64,000 bases of DNA from an uncultured Clostridium sp. Its GTDB lineage: Bacteria; Bacillota; Clostridia; Oscillospirales; Acutalibacteraceae. Both the position numbers and the translations under genes were made by a program. Location: NCBI GenBank assembly GCA_934717555.1, contig CAKUYY010000001.1, positions 1 through 64,000 of the forward strand. The letters are read 5' to 3'. This document shows, piece by piece, positions 34,772 to 43,326 of the stretch (positions are counted from its first letter, which is position 1; the number at the start of each line of letters is the position of its first letter). Under the pieces are notes generated by a model. It saw only the letters and a list, made by a program, of their open reading frames with translations. It searched no databases and was not told the origin of the DNA.

Positions 34772-34937
34772 GGACGGCCCCTCATGATAAGAGCATGATC
34801 CCCCTGTTTTTAGGACGGGGAAAAGGGTATTCCCTTCATACGCTGTATGAGTGGGCAGAGAATGGAGTCCCATCGTAGGATGAGATGAAAAAACAAACAT
34901 GACGGCGGCATATCTAAATAAATTATAAAAGACAGCA

Positions 34938-34989
34938 GAAAGCCGGTATCCTTATAAGCATGGAGTGCCTGTAAGGATACCGGCTTTTG
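34938..34989 (+). terminator. malQ-glgP terminator
   Basis: AAAGCCGGTATCCTTA pairs with TAAGGATACCGGCTTT (16 bp) around a 17-nt loop; located 165 bp after glgP. Confidence 0.88.
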
Positions 34990-35113
34990 TATGCCGTTTG
35001 TGTTTTTTTAGGGGAAAGGCTGTCTAGCAGGAAATTTGAGTTTTTGTATCTGTTTTTTCTGCTTTGTAAAAATTGTGATTTCCCCTCTGTATGCTTCATA
35101 AGAAGAAAGGAAA

Positions 35114-35320
35114 GGGAGCGATACCCTTACGGTATGCCGGCTATTTGAGCGGACGGAGGACGCTCAGTTAGCCGGTATCCTTCGGGCCAGCTTAGGAGAC
35201 CCGCCGCAGCGGCCTTGTAGGGGGGTTCAAAAGGGGGAAAACAGGATTCCCCCCTTTTGCGCTCTCTTTCCGCCCTTTCTCTGGCGGCAGAGAAAGGGCG
35301 AGCCCCCGCGGCTTGAGCGG
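35114..35320 (+). repeat. Family B multi-hairpin element, copy 2
   Basis: Same order of stems as copy 1. The fourth stem reads CGCCCTTTCTCT/AGAGAAAGGGCG instead of CATCCTTTCTCT/AGAGAAAGGATG, i.e. two base pairs changed on both sides, with the GGCGGC loop constant. The 647-bp gap 34772-35418 between convergent operons holds a terminator and this element only. Confidence 0.87.
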
Positions 35321-35418
35321 ATAGGAAAAATAAGCTTTTTAGGCGAAAAAACGTTTGAAAATCTGAAAACAACAGAATGGGTTATCCCAAAAAAGGAAAA
35401 CCGGTGAGAGATCCCTTT

Positions 35419-36225
35419 TTATTCCAGATTCAGTTTTTTGGCAAAGATGTATTTGGTCAGCAGGAAAAAACCTACCCCGTAAAGGAGATCCAGAACTATG
35501 TAAATAGGGAACAGGCATCCAGTGACCCAGGTTACCGCCATAGTACCGCTGGTTCCAGCTTCTGCAACCCATTGGATGGTGGGGATGCTCAGGATCAGCG
35601 TGGAGATGACTTGTAAGATAAACATGATGACAAGATAAGCCCCAAAGGAAGCCAATACCCGGTGCTTCTGAAAAAGATGGCCCAAAGCGATGGCGGCATA
35701 TACCATTAGGATAGAAGAGAAGATACCAATGATACAGCCGACGACCAGCTCGATGATAAAGATAATAACCTGCTGGCCATGTGTTCCCAAGAAAACATCC
35801 GCGATCTCTTGGAAAAATGTCGCGATAGCCGTTATGACAGAAGGATCCAGCGTCAACAGGAATATGGATACAATGGTGACAGCGATACTTACCACAATCC
35901 ATAAAAAGGATACCAGCATTTTACTGAGGATCAGCGCGCTGGGTTTGACCGGGAGGGTAAACATCAGATACCCCTCATCCCCCAGCAGGTTTTTGTAAAA
36001 TCGCTGGATCATCACCACAAAGGTGAGGGCAAACATCCCGCAGATCAACAGGATATAGAGAAGGGAAACAAATCCTGAAATGAGCGATAAAGCCTGGTTT
36101 TGGGGGAAAAATTGAAAAGCAATAAAAATACGGTTGATACCCGCCAGCAGGATCAGGGCCAGATAGATAGGCAGAAAAATGCGCCCTGTGGCTTTGATTT
36201 CATATTTCAAAAGTTTTCCTAACAT
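35419..36225 (-). CDS. ABC transporter permease of YtrA-type operon
   Basis: A 268-residue integral membrane protein with six predicted helices, beginning MLGKLLKYEIKATGRIFLPI, typical of small ABC-2-like permeases encoded with GntR and ATPase genes. The loop RFYKNLLGDEGYLMFTLPVK (YKNL..DEGYLMFTLP) is characteristic of this group in Clostridia. Its start overlaps the ATPase end by 7 nt. Likely exports or protects against a membrane-active compound, as in the B. subtilis Ytr system; substrate unknown. Confidence 0.85.
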   Translation of the reverse strand: MLGKLLKYEIKATGRIFLPIYLALILLAGINRIFIAFQFFPQNQALSLISGFVSLLYILLICGMFALTFVVMIQRFYKNLLGDEGYLMFTLPVKPSALILSKMLVSFLWIVVSIAVTIVSIFLLTLDPSVITAIATFFQEIADVFLGTHGQQVIIFIIELVVGCIIGIFSSILMVYAAIALGHLFQKHRVLASFGAYLVIMFILQVISTLILSIPTIQWVAEAGTSGTMAVTWVTGCLFPIYIVLDLLYGVGFFLLTKYIFAKKLNLE

Positions 36226-36917
36226 TTAAATACCTCCCTAAACAGGGTGTCCACCGATTTTCCCTGTCCTTCCCGAATCTCGTCTACCGAAGAGGATAAC
36301 ACAACGTTTCCCTGCTGAATAAAGATAACATCGTCCAAAATCTGTTCGATATCGGCGATCAAATGGGTAGATAAGATAATTGTGGAGGAACTGTTATAGT
36401 TGGTAAGGATAGTATTGAGGATATAATCCCGTGCGGCGGGGTCCACACCACCGATGGGTTCATCAAGCAGATATAAATCCGCATTCCGGCTCATCACTAG
36501 GATCAGCTGTACCTTTTCCTTGGTTCCCTTGCTCATGGTTTTCAGCCGGTCTCTGGAGTTGATCCCCAGCCTCTGCAACATTTCATAGGCTTTGGCTTTA
36601 TCAAAGTTACTGTAAAAATCCCCAAAGAAGGAAATCAGATCACAGACCCTCATCCAGTTGTTCAGATAGGTGCGCTCCGGCAGATAGGAAACCTGTAACT
36701 TGGTAGATGGCCCGGGCTTTTTCCCGTCGATGAGGATTTCCCCAGCGGTAGGCACCAGAAGGCCGCTGGCCAGCTTGATCAGGGTGGTTTTACCGCTGCC
36801 GTTTGGTCCCAGTAGTCCCACAATTTTTCCCCGTTCTATCCGGAGATCCACCTGGGACAGCGCTTCCAGATAGGAATAACGCTTGGTGAGCCCCCGGCAT
36901 TCTAAAATAGCGGCCAT
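36219..36917 (-). CDS. ABC transporter ATPase of YtrA-type operon
   Basis: A 232-residue ATPase with Walker A GPNGSGKTT, signature MSKGTKEKVQLILVMSR (SKGTK for SGGQ), Walker B LYLLDEPIGGVDP and switch His in IILSTHLI. The degenerate signature and short length are usual for YtrB-like ATPases. Lies between the GntR gene (2-bp gap) and the permease (7-nt overlap), forming one three-gene operon on the minus strand. Confidence 0.93.
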   Translation of the reverse strand: MAAILECRGLTKRYSYLEALSQVDLRIERGKIVGLLGPNGSGKTTLIKLASGLLVPTAGEILIDGKKPGPSTKLQVSYLPERTYLNNWMRVCDLISFFGDFYSNFDKAKAYEMLQRLGINSRDRLKTMSKGTKEKVQLILVMSRNADLYLLDEPIGGVDPAARDYILNTILTNYNSSSTIILSTHLIADIEQILDDVIFIQQGNVVLSSSVDEIREGQGKSVDTLFREVFKC

Positions 36918-36919
36918 GG

Positions 36920-37288
36920 CTATTTTTCCCCCTTTTCTGTTTGCTCCATCAAAGAGATGGTCTCTTCTTTGCTGAAACCCAGCTGTTCCATTTTTTTCAG
37001 GAAGGTTGTGATCTGTTCTTTGGCCAGGTTCTCTTTGGTTTGCTGAATCATGTTCTCATCCTCCGTGATAAATCTGCCGCTGGTCCGCTGGGAATATACC
37101 AGGCCGTTGCGCTCCAGCTCCGCCAGGGCTTTCTGCATGGTATTGGGGTTAACAGCCGCCTGCGCCGCAAGATCCCGCACCGGCGGCAGTTTGTCTCCGG
37201 CGGCGTACATACCCGATACAATTCTTAGCTCAATCTGTTCGATCAGCTGTATGTAAATGGGACGGTCCGCTTTTAATTCCCATGTCAT
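36920..37288 (-). CDS. GntR family regulator, YtrA subfamily
   Basis: Begins MTWELKADRPIYIQLIEQIE at ATG 37288, preceded by AAGGAGAGG; an upstream ATG would place translation inside the operator. 122 residues: winged helix (LPPVRDLAAQAAVNPNTMQKALAEL, ERNGLVYSQRTSGRFI) plus a short C-terminal helix with LGFSKEETISLMEQ. First gene of its operon, with a palindrome overlapping the promoter, so it very probably represses its own transcription and responds to an unknown inducer. Confidence 0.92.
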   Translation of the reverse strand: MTWELKADRPIYIQLIEQIELRIVSGMYAAGDKLPPVRDLAAQAAVNPNTMQKALAELERNGLVYSQRTSGRFITEDENMIQQTKENLAKEQITTFLKKMEQLGFSKEETISLMEQTEKGEK

Positions 37289-37300
37289 GGAATCCTCTCC

Positions 37301-37330
37301 TTGTACTATTGTATTATTAGTATAGTACAA
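37301..37330 (-). promoter_or_regulatory. GntR operator
   Basis: Perfect inverted repeat TTGTACTAT-N12-ATAGTACAA; nested in it, a second TTGTA (37309-37313) pairs with TACAA (37326-37330) at N12. It covers the -10 end and start point of the operon. Confidence 0.75.
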
Positions 37331-37358
37331 TAATATCCCTAAATTTTAGAATTGTCAA
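37330..37358 (-). promoter_or_regulatory. Promoter of GntR-ABC operon
   Basis: Minus strand TTGACA, 17 nt, TATTAT. Confidence 0.8.
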
Positions 37359-37480
37359 GGGAAAAATGCGCATTTGTTATATTTTTGTTTGTTGTCAAAA
37401 AAATAAAATTTTTTTTGATTTGTGCCCGAGAACATTAAAAACAACGCAAAGACTCAAAGGGCTTTAAAATATTAAAAAAT

Positions 37481-37509
37481 GTGCAATGTGACATTTTTGT
37501 GTGCAATGT
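37481..37509 (+). promoter_or_regulatory. Tandem GTGCAATGT sites
   Basis: GTGCAATGT at 37481-37489 and 37501-37509, exactly 20 bp apart (two helical turns), in the 434-bp gap between the divergent GntR and xylose operons. Candidate binding site for an unknown regulator; the rest of the gap is AT-rich with two promoters. Confidence 0.4.
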
Positions 37510-37615
37510 TGGATGATGAAAGGGCCTATGAAAAAGAAAATTAAATAACTTATATAAATCTAAGAAATAGTTTTATGCATTACTGAACAAAAAAAGAAGA
37601 TTTTGATTCTAATGG

Positions 37616-37644
37616 TTGACTTACCTATAGGAAAACAATACAAT
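37616..37644 (+). promoter_or_regulatory. Promoter of xylose operon
   Basis: TTGACT, 17 nt, TACAAT, ~80 nt before the regulator ATG. Confidence 0.7.
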
Positions 37645-37722
37645 AATTTTATAACTGTGCAGGAGCACATTAAGAAGAACGCAATAAACTCTGGATGAAA
37701 GAAAACGGGGGGAGCATTTAGG

Positions 37723-38748
37723 ATGGCAGTCACCATCAAGCAGATTGCCGAGATGTGCGGTGTCTCCCGGGGCACTGTGGATCGGGTACTCAACAACCGA
37801 GGAAAAGTAAAAAAGGAAACCGAGCAAATGATCCGCAAAATCGCTGAAGAACTGGGATATGTCCCTAACATGGCTGGCAAAGTGTTGGCGGCAAACCGGA
37901 AGGAACTGGCGATAGGCGTTGTTCTGGCGTCGGAGGGAAACGCTTTTTTTGATGATGTCCTGCGCGGTATCCGCCGGGCAGAGACTGAAATTGCCGGTTA
38001 TGGTACAAAAGTGATCCTGAAAACTTTAAAAGGGTATAATGTCCAGCAGCAGTTAGAGGCGATTGAAGAAATCCGACCCAAAATCAATGCGTTAATTTTG
38101 AATCCGATCAGCGATCCTGCGATCGCCCAAAAAATTGACGAGTTGATGGACAGCGGTATCTATGTCATTACCATCAACACCGATATTCAGAACAGCAAGC
38201 GTATCTGTTATATCGGCAGCGACTATACCAAGGGGGGGGAGACCGCCTGTGGTATGCTAGGAATGATTACAGGAGGAGCCCCCACCCATATTGGCGTCAT
38301 CACAGGTTCTACCCTGGTGCTGGGCCATAATCAGCGCATTACCGGGTTCCAGAACGTGATTGACCGCCGTTACCGGGATTTCCATATTGTGGACTGCGAG
38401 CAGACCGATGATGACGATATTCAGGCGTTTGAAGTTACCAAGGAGATGCTCACGAACCACCCGGAAATAGACGCTATTTTTATTGTAGCCGGCGGGGTTT
38501 ACGGTGTCTGCCGTGCTGTGATGTCCCTCCATTTAGAGGACCGGATGAATATTATCTGTTTTGACAGTACGCCTGCCTCGGTAGAGATGATAAAAAAAGG
38601 GATTATCCAGGCCACCATCTGCCAACAGCCGTTTACCCAGGGGAATAAATCGGTACATCTGGCGTTTAATTATCTGGTCAGCGGTTTAAAACCCGAAAAG
38701 GAATACTATTTTGTCAAAAATGAAATTAAAATACTGGAAAACTTATAA
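37723..38748 (+). CDS. LacI-family regulator of xylose genes
   Basis: A 341-residue repressor: helix-turn-helix TIKQIAEMCGVSRGTVDRVL with hinge VPNMAGKVLAANRK, then a periplasmic-binding-like sensor domain (IGVVLASEGNAFFDDVLRGI.., ITINTDIQNSKRICYIGSD, VITGSTLVLGHNQRI). The sensor resembles ribose/xylose-binding proteins, so a pentose inducer is inferred. GGGGGGAG precedes the ATG. xylA begins 15 bp after its stop, so the regulator is the first gene of the xyl operon, unlike the ROK-type XylR of Bacillus. Confidence 0.88.
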   Translation: MAVTIKQIAEMCGVSRGTVDRVLNNRGKVKKETEQMIRKIAEELGYVPNMAGKVLAANRKELAIGVVLASEGNAFFDDVLRGIRRAETEIAGYGTKVILKTLKGYNVQQQLEAIEEIRPKINALILNPISDPAIAQKIDELMDSGIYVITINTDIQNSKRICYIGSDYTKGGETACGMLGMITGGAPTHIGVITGSTLVLGHNQRITGFQNVIDRRYRDFHIVDCEQTDDDDIQAFEVTKEMLTNHPEIDAIFIVAGGVYGVCRAVMSLHLEDRMNIICFDSTPASVEMIKKGIIQATICQQPFTQGNKSVHLAFNYLVSGLKPEKEYYFVKNEIKILENL

Positions 38749-38762
38749 TGGAGGTTACGACT

Positions 38763-40082
38763 ATGAATTATTTTCCCAATGTTCCTAAGGTAACTTATGA
38801 GGGTCCGGATTCTACCAACCCGTTTTCCTTCAAGTACTATGACCCGGATCGCCTGATCCACGGAAAGAGCATGAAGGAACATTTGAAATTTGCTATGTCT
38901 TACTGGCATACCCTGTGCGCTGGAGGAGCCGATCCCTTCGGCCGTGACACCATGGAGCGCACCTATGGCCAGGAGGACCCCATGGCCCGCGCCAAAGCGA
39001 AAGCGGACGCCGCCTTTGAGTTTATGACCAAGCTGTCTATCCCCTATTTCTGTTTTCATGACGCGGATATCGCGCCGGAGGGGAAAGATTTTGCGGAAAC
39101 CCGCAAGAATTTCTGGGAGATTGTGGAATACCTGGAAGCCAAAATGAAGGAAACCGGCATTAAGCTGCTGTGGGGTACCGCCAACTGCTTTAACCATCCC
39201 CGCTATATGCACGGTGCAGGAACTTCCTGCAATGCCGACAGCTTTGCCTATGCCGCCGCGCAGATCAAGAATGCCATCGACGCTACCATCCGCCTGGGCG
39301 GCAAGGGATATGTATTCTGGGGCGGAAGAGAAGGCTATGAGACCCTGCTGAACACCGATATGGCCCTGGAGCAGGATAATATGGCCCGCCTGATGCATAT
39401 GGCGGTGGATTATGCCCGTAGCAAAGGCTTCACCGGCGACTTCTACATCGAGCCCAAGCCGAAGGAGCCCACCAAGCACCAATATGATTTTGACACAGCC
39501 ACGGCCATGAATTTCCTGCGCAAATATGGCCTGGACAAGGATTTCAAAATGAATATTGAGGCCAACCACGCCACGCTGGCGGGACACACCTTCCAGCATG
39601 AGCTGCGCACCGCGGCGGTCAACGGTGCGTTTGGTTCCATCGACGCCAACCAGGGCGACCCCATGCTGGGATGGGATACCGACCAATTCCCCAGCGATGT
39701 TTACTCCACTACCCTGTGCATGATGGAAGTAATCAAGGCGGGCGGCTTTACCAATGGCGGATTGAACTTTGACGCGAAAGTGCGCCGTGCTTCCTTTACC
39801 TATGAGGATATCGCACTGGCCTATATCACTGGTATGGACAGCTTTGCCCTGGGCCTGATCAAGGCTTACGAGATTGTGGAAGACGGACGCGTGGACGAGT
39901 TTGTCCGCAACCGTTACCATAGCTTCCAGGAGGGAATCGGCAGAGAAATCGTGGAAGGCCGCACCACCCTGGAGCAATTGGAAGCGTATACTCTGGAACA
40001 TGGGGAGGTTGCGCTGGAAAGCGGCCGCCAGGAATACCTGGAGGGCGTGGTCAACAATATCCTGTTCCGCGGCGTAAAATAA
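38763..40082 (+). CDS. xylA: Xylose isomerase
   Basis: Interconverts D-xylose and D-xylulose, metal-dependent TIM barrel, class II length (439 residues). Visible catalytic and metal motifs: YFCFHDADIAPEG (His base), VFWGGREGYETLLNTD, FYIEPKPKEPTKHQYD, NIEANHATLAGHTF and SIDANQGDPMLGWDTD. ATG 38763 follows GGAGG at 9 nt; an in-frame ATG 15 nt upstream overlaps the binding site and the regulator's stop. Followed by an intercistronic hairpin and xylB. Confidence 0.97.
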   Translation: MNYFPNVPKVTYEGPDSTNPFSFKYYDPDRLIHGKSMKEHLKFAMSYWHTLCAGGADPFGRDTMERTYGQEDPMARAKAKADAAFEFMTKLSIPYFCFHDADIAPEGKDFAETRKNFWEIVEYLEAKMKETGIKLLWGTANCFNHPRYMHGAGTSCNADSFAYAAAQIKNAIDATIRLGGKGYVFWGGREGYETLLNTDMALEQDNMARLMHMAVDYARSKGFTGDFYIEPKPKEPTKHQYDFDTATAMNFLRKYGLDKDFKMNIEANHATLAGHTFQHELRTAAVNGAFGSIDANQGDPMLGWDTDQFPSDVYSTTLCMMEVIKAGGFTNGGLNFDAKVRRASFTYEDIALAYITGMDSFALGLIKAYEIVEDGRVDEFVRNRYHSFQEGIGREIVEGRTTLEQLEAYTLEHGEVALESGRQEYLEGVVNNILFRGVK

Positions 40083-40112
40083 ATAGGCGGGGATATTTCC
40101 CTGATGATAGGA

Positions 40113-40139
40113 CAGACGGGTTCCTTTTGGGCCCGTCTG
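40113..40139 (+). promoter_or_regulatory. Intercistronic hairpin between xylA and xylB
   Basis: CAGACGGG pairs with CCCGTCTG (8 bp, 11-nt loop) without a U-run. May stabilise the xylA mRNA 3' end or tune xylB level. Confidence 0.5.
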
Positions 40140-40199
40140 CGCCTGTTTCTATCGGATATTTTCCCTTTGTATTTTGAAAACAGAAAGGATGCGATCTTT

Positions 40200-41723
40200 T
40201 TGAATTATCTCATTGGTATCGACCTCGGTACATCCGCCACCAAGACCGTTTTATTTGATGAACAATGCAGGGTTATCGCCTCATCCTCCCAGGAATACCC
40301 CCTGTCCCAGCCTCAGAACGGATGGGCGGAGCAGGACCCACTCCACTGGAAGGAAGCGGCGTTTTCCACGATCCGGGAAGTCATCAAAGCTTCTGGAGTA
40401 GATCCTAAGGATATCCGGGGGATTGGGCTGTCCGGCCAGATGCACGGGCTGGTCATGCTGGATGGGCAAAATCGGGTAATCCGTCCCGCTATCCTCTGGT
40501 GTGACCAGCGTACCGGCAAGGAGTGCGAGGAGATCACCCAGCGGGTGGGCTATGAACGCCTGCTGCAAATTACCGCGAACCCCGCCCTTACGGGCTTTAC
40601 GGCCTCCAAGATCCTTTGGGTACGCAACCATGAGCCGGAGAACTATGCCCGATGCCGGCATATTTTGTTGCCGAAAGATTATGTCCGCTATCTGCTCACC
40701 GGCGTGTTCGCCACGGAAGTTTCCGACGCCAGCGGGATGCAGCTTCTGGATGTGCCGAACCGCTGCTGGTCTCAGGAAGTGCTCAAAGCGTTGGAAATCG
40801 ACGAGGAGTGGCTGGCTAAAGTCTATGAATCCCCGGAGATCACCGGAACCGTCACGCAAGAGGCGGCGCAGGCTACCGGCCTGCTTCCGGGAACCCCAGT
40901 GGTGGGAGGCGCCGGCGACAATGCGGCCGCGGCTGTGGGAACCGGCGTGGTAACAGATGGAAAAGCCTTTACCACCATTGGTACTTCCGGCGTAGTATAC
41001 GCCCATTCTTCCAAAATAAGCATCGATCCCAAAGGGCGCGTACATACTTTTTGCTGCGCCGTGCCGGGATGCTGGCATGTGATGGGCGTCACCCAGGGGG
41101 CGGGCCTTTCCCTGAAATGGTTCCGGGATCAGTTCTGCCAGGATTATGTGGAGCGGGCCCGGCAGATGGGGATCGACCCTTATGTCCTGATGGACCAGGA
41201 TGCCGCCCAGGTTCCGGTGGGCAGCAACAAGCTGCTGTATCTGCCCTATTTGATGGGAGAGCGCACGCCCCACTTAGACCCGGACTGCCGCGGCGTGTTC
41301 TTCGGCCTGTCCGCCATCCATACCAAACAGGATATGCTGCGGGCGGTGATGGAGGGCGTTACCTATTCCCTGCGGGACTGCTATGATATCCTGCTGGAGA
41401 TGGATATTCATCCCGAACAGATGATGGCCTGTGGCGGCGGCGGGACAAGCGCCCTGTGGCGGCAGATGCTGGCAGACCTCTACGGCTGCCAGGTGGCCAC
41501 GGTGTCCTCCAAAGAAGGGCCCGCCCTGGGCGTAGCGATTTTGGCGGGCGTGGGGACAGGCGTGTTCTCCAGCGTGGAAGACGCCTGCCGGAAATTTATC
41601 GGCACAGACCGGGTCTGTCCGCCTATCCCGGAGCATACCCAGGAATACGCCCGGTACCACCAAGTTTACCGCGGGCTGTATCCGGCCTTAAAAAATTCTT
41701 TCCGTCAATTACAGGAATTATAA
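40200..41723 (+). CDS. xylB: Xylulokinase (FGGY family)
   Basis: Phosphorylates D-xylulose to xylulose-5-phosphate for the pentose phosphate pathway. From TTG 40200 (AAAGGAT ~10 nt upstream) the product is 507 residues, opening NYLIGIDLGTSATKTVLFD, the phosphate-1 motif. GLSGQMHGLV, GGAGDNAAAAVGTG, GERTPHLDPDCRG and CGGGGTSALWRQMLAD (adenosine-binding region) are all present. A longer in-frame start at 40104 would run through the intercistronic hairpin and add a non-homologous 32 residues, so it is rejected. Confidence 0.94.
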   Translation: MNYLIGIDLGTSATKTVLFDEQCRVIASSSQEYPLSQPQNGWAEQDPLHWKEAAFSTIREVIKASGVDPKDIRGIGLSGQMHGLVMLDGQNRVIRPAILWCDQRTGKECEEITQRVGYERLLQITANPALTGFTASKILWVRNHEPENYARCRHILLPKDYVRYLLTGVFATEVSDASGMQLLDVPNRCWSQEVLKALEIDEEWLAKVYESPEITGTVTQEAAQATGLLPGTPVVGGAGDNAAAAVGTGVVTDGKAFTTIGTSGVVYAHSSKISIDPKGRVHTFCCAVPGCWHVMGVTQGAGLSLKWFRDQFCQDYVERARQMGIDPYVLMDQDAAQVPVGSNKLLYLPYLMGERTPHLDPDCRGVFFGLSAIHTKQDMLRAVMEGVTYSLRDCYDILLEMDIHPEQMMACGGGGTSALWRQMLADLYGCQVATVSSKEGPALGVAILAGVGTGVFSSVEDACRKFIGTDRVCPPIPEHTQEYARYHQVYRGLYPALKNSFRQLQEL

Positions 41724-41787
41724 AAGGGGTTCCTAACCCTGTGTTAGCCAGAACCTGAACGCTTTACCAGTGTTTTCTAGATGAAAA

Positions 41788-41834
41788 ACGGCGTTTCCTA
41801 TTTCCTTCCAAGGCTATGGGAAACGCTGTTTTTT
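41788..41834 (+). terminator. xyl operon terminator
   Basis: AACGGCGTTTCC pairs with GGAAACGCTGTT (one mismatch/wobble), followed by T7. Confidence 0.88.
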
Positions 41835-41959
41835 TACAGGAAAAAGATTTTTGGCGGGAAAGCTATCTTTTAGAAACGGGTTACTATATAATAAAATCCT
41901 AGGGGACAGATCATATTGTGAATCACAAAAATAGATATCTACAAGAGGAGGAGAAGAGG

Positions 41960-42523
41960 ATGAATTGGAACCTATTTTGGGGAATGTATATTTTAGCATT
42001 TGCGTTGGCGTGCTGGATTTGTTTTTACGTATTTGGGGTGCGAAAATTAAAGAAAGGGTGCCGTTGCGGGGTTCACACGGTTGGAAGGGTGGCGGGAAGT
42101 TCCGCTATCAATTATGGAGGAATACATATTCCGTTGGTAGAATACGCGGTGGATGGTAAAGTTTACAAAGTGGCCGGTCCAAAGTTCCGCAGCGGTGTGG
42201 CCGTGAGGATCAGCACACCATTTGGTTCACCGGAGGCACGGGTCGAGACCAATCTGACAACCAGGGAAAACTTACCGCTCCATTTGAAAGTGAAGATGCG
42301 GCGGAACAGTTTTGCAAGTGGTTACCAGTCTCCACTGTTCCAGCTATATCCGCTGGGATCTGCCGTGGATGTTTTTTATAATCCCAAGAAGCCAAAAGAA
42401 GCGTTTGTCCAAAGATATGAGGGCGTGTCTAAATGGCTGTTTATCCTGCTTCTGATAGTATCGCTGATTTTGACGGCTGGGGGCCTGTTCGTAATATTCG
42501 GGCCGAGAATCGTGATGTCTTGA
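41960..42523 (+). CDS. DUF3592-like membrane protein
   Basis: ATG 41960 follows GAGGAGG; the product has ~187 residues. One N-terminal helix (MYILAFALACWICFYVFG), a ~110-residue soluble beta domain (VHTVGRVAGSSAINYGG.., PLVEYAVDGKVYKVAGPKF, AVDVFYNPKKPKEAFVQRYE) and one C-terminal helix (FILLLIVSLILTAGGLFVIF). The Y.VDGK.Y... and V.YNP..P..A.V pattern is that of DUF3592 proteins, whose role is unknown. Single-gene unit with a TATAAT at 41887-41892. Confidence 0.75.
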   Translation: MNWNLFWGMYILAFALACWICFYVFGVRKLKKGCRCGVHTVGRVAGSSAINYGGIHIPLVEYAVDGKVYKVAGPKFRSGVAVRISTPFGSPEARVETNLTTRENLPLHLKVKMRRNSFASGYQSPLFQLYPLGSAVDVFYNPKKPKEAFVQRYEGVSKWLFILLLIVSLILTAGGLFVIFGPRIVMS

Positions 42524-42547
42524 ATAGGAAAGAAGAGACGGTATAAT
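42520..42547 (+). promoter_or_regulatory. Promoter of two-component operon
   Basis: TTGAAT, 16 nt, TATAAT; ~107-nt leader before the response regulator. Confidence 0.6.
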
Positions 42548-42660
42548 ATGAGGGGAATAGGTGGAACCCAAAGTGCGTTTCTGACCTGAGCAGGCATATT
42601 GACATTTTTTGTTATATCATTTAAATCCAGACCGAAATAAACGTGGAAAGAGGGCGGACT

Positions 42661-43326
42661 ATGTACCGTATTTTTATTGTGGAGGACGATGAACCCATCC
42701 GGATACAGCTCAAGGTATTGCTGGAAAAATACGGGTATCAGGCGGTGGTTTCCGATGATTTTGAACACATGGTAGACCGGATTGTGGAAGCTGATCCCCA
42801 TTTGATCCTCCTGGATATCAATTTGCCGCAGTTTGACGGTTATCATGTTTGCCGGGAGATACGTAGGCAAAGCGAGGTTCCCATCATTATGGTGACCAGC
42901 AGGGACAGCGAGGTGGATGAGCTGATGAGCATGAATTTGGGTGCGGACGACTTTATCACAAAGCCGTACCATACCCAGATTTTGCTGGCCCATATCGCAG
43001 CCATTTTAAAAAGGGCCTATCATAAGGAGACTTCCCGTATGCTGGAACATAAGGGGGTTTCGCTGGATCTTTCCAAAAGCGTGGTCAGCTTTGAGGGGAA
43101 GCAGGCAGAGCTAACCAAAAATGAGATGCGTATTTTGCATCTCCTGATGGAAAACAAGGGAAATATTATTTCCCGGGACGAAATCATGAACGATTTATGG
43201 CAATCCGACGAATTTGTGGATGACAATACCCTGACAGTAAATATCAACCGCCTGCGGAGAAAGCTGGAAGAGGTAGGGGTCCATCAATTCCTCATTACCA
43301 AACGGGGGCAGGGATATCTGGTATGA
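42661..43326 (+). CDS. OmpR-family response regulator, BceR-like
   Basis: A 221-residue regulator: receiver domain (acidic pair D9/D10, phospho-acceptor D52 in ILLDINLPQFDGY, Lys in FITKPYH) and winged-helix DNA-binding domain (ELTKNEMRILHLLMENKGNI, DNTLTVNINRLRRKLEE). ATG 42661 sits after GAGGGCGG. It overlaps the kinase gene by 4 nt. By similarity to BceR/VraR-type systems it is expected to control a transporter protecting against cell-wall antibiotics, but no BceAB pair is adjacent. Confidence 0.92.
   Translation: MYRIFIVEDDEPIRIQLKVLLEKYGYQAVVSDDFEHMVDRIVEADPHLILLDINLPQFDGYHVCREIRRQSEVPIIMVTSRDSEVDELMSMNLGADDFITKPYHTQILLAHIAAILKRAYHKETSRMLEHKGVSLDLSKSVVSFEGKQAELTKNEMRILHLLMENKGNIISRDEIMNDLWQSDEFVDDNTLTVNINRLRRKLEEVGVHQFLITKRGQGYLV

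Noticed and set aside
38706..40001. 431-codon open frame on the minus strand
   Set aside because: Antisense to xylA, no ribosome binding site or recognisable domain.
40104..40199. N-terminal extension of xylulokinase
   Set aside because: Runs through the intercistronic hairpin and lacks family similarity; TTG 40200 gives the standard N-terminus.
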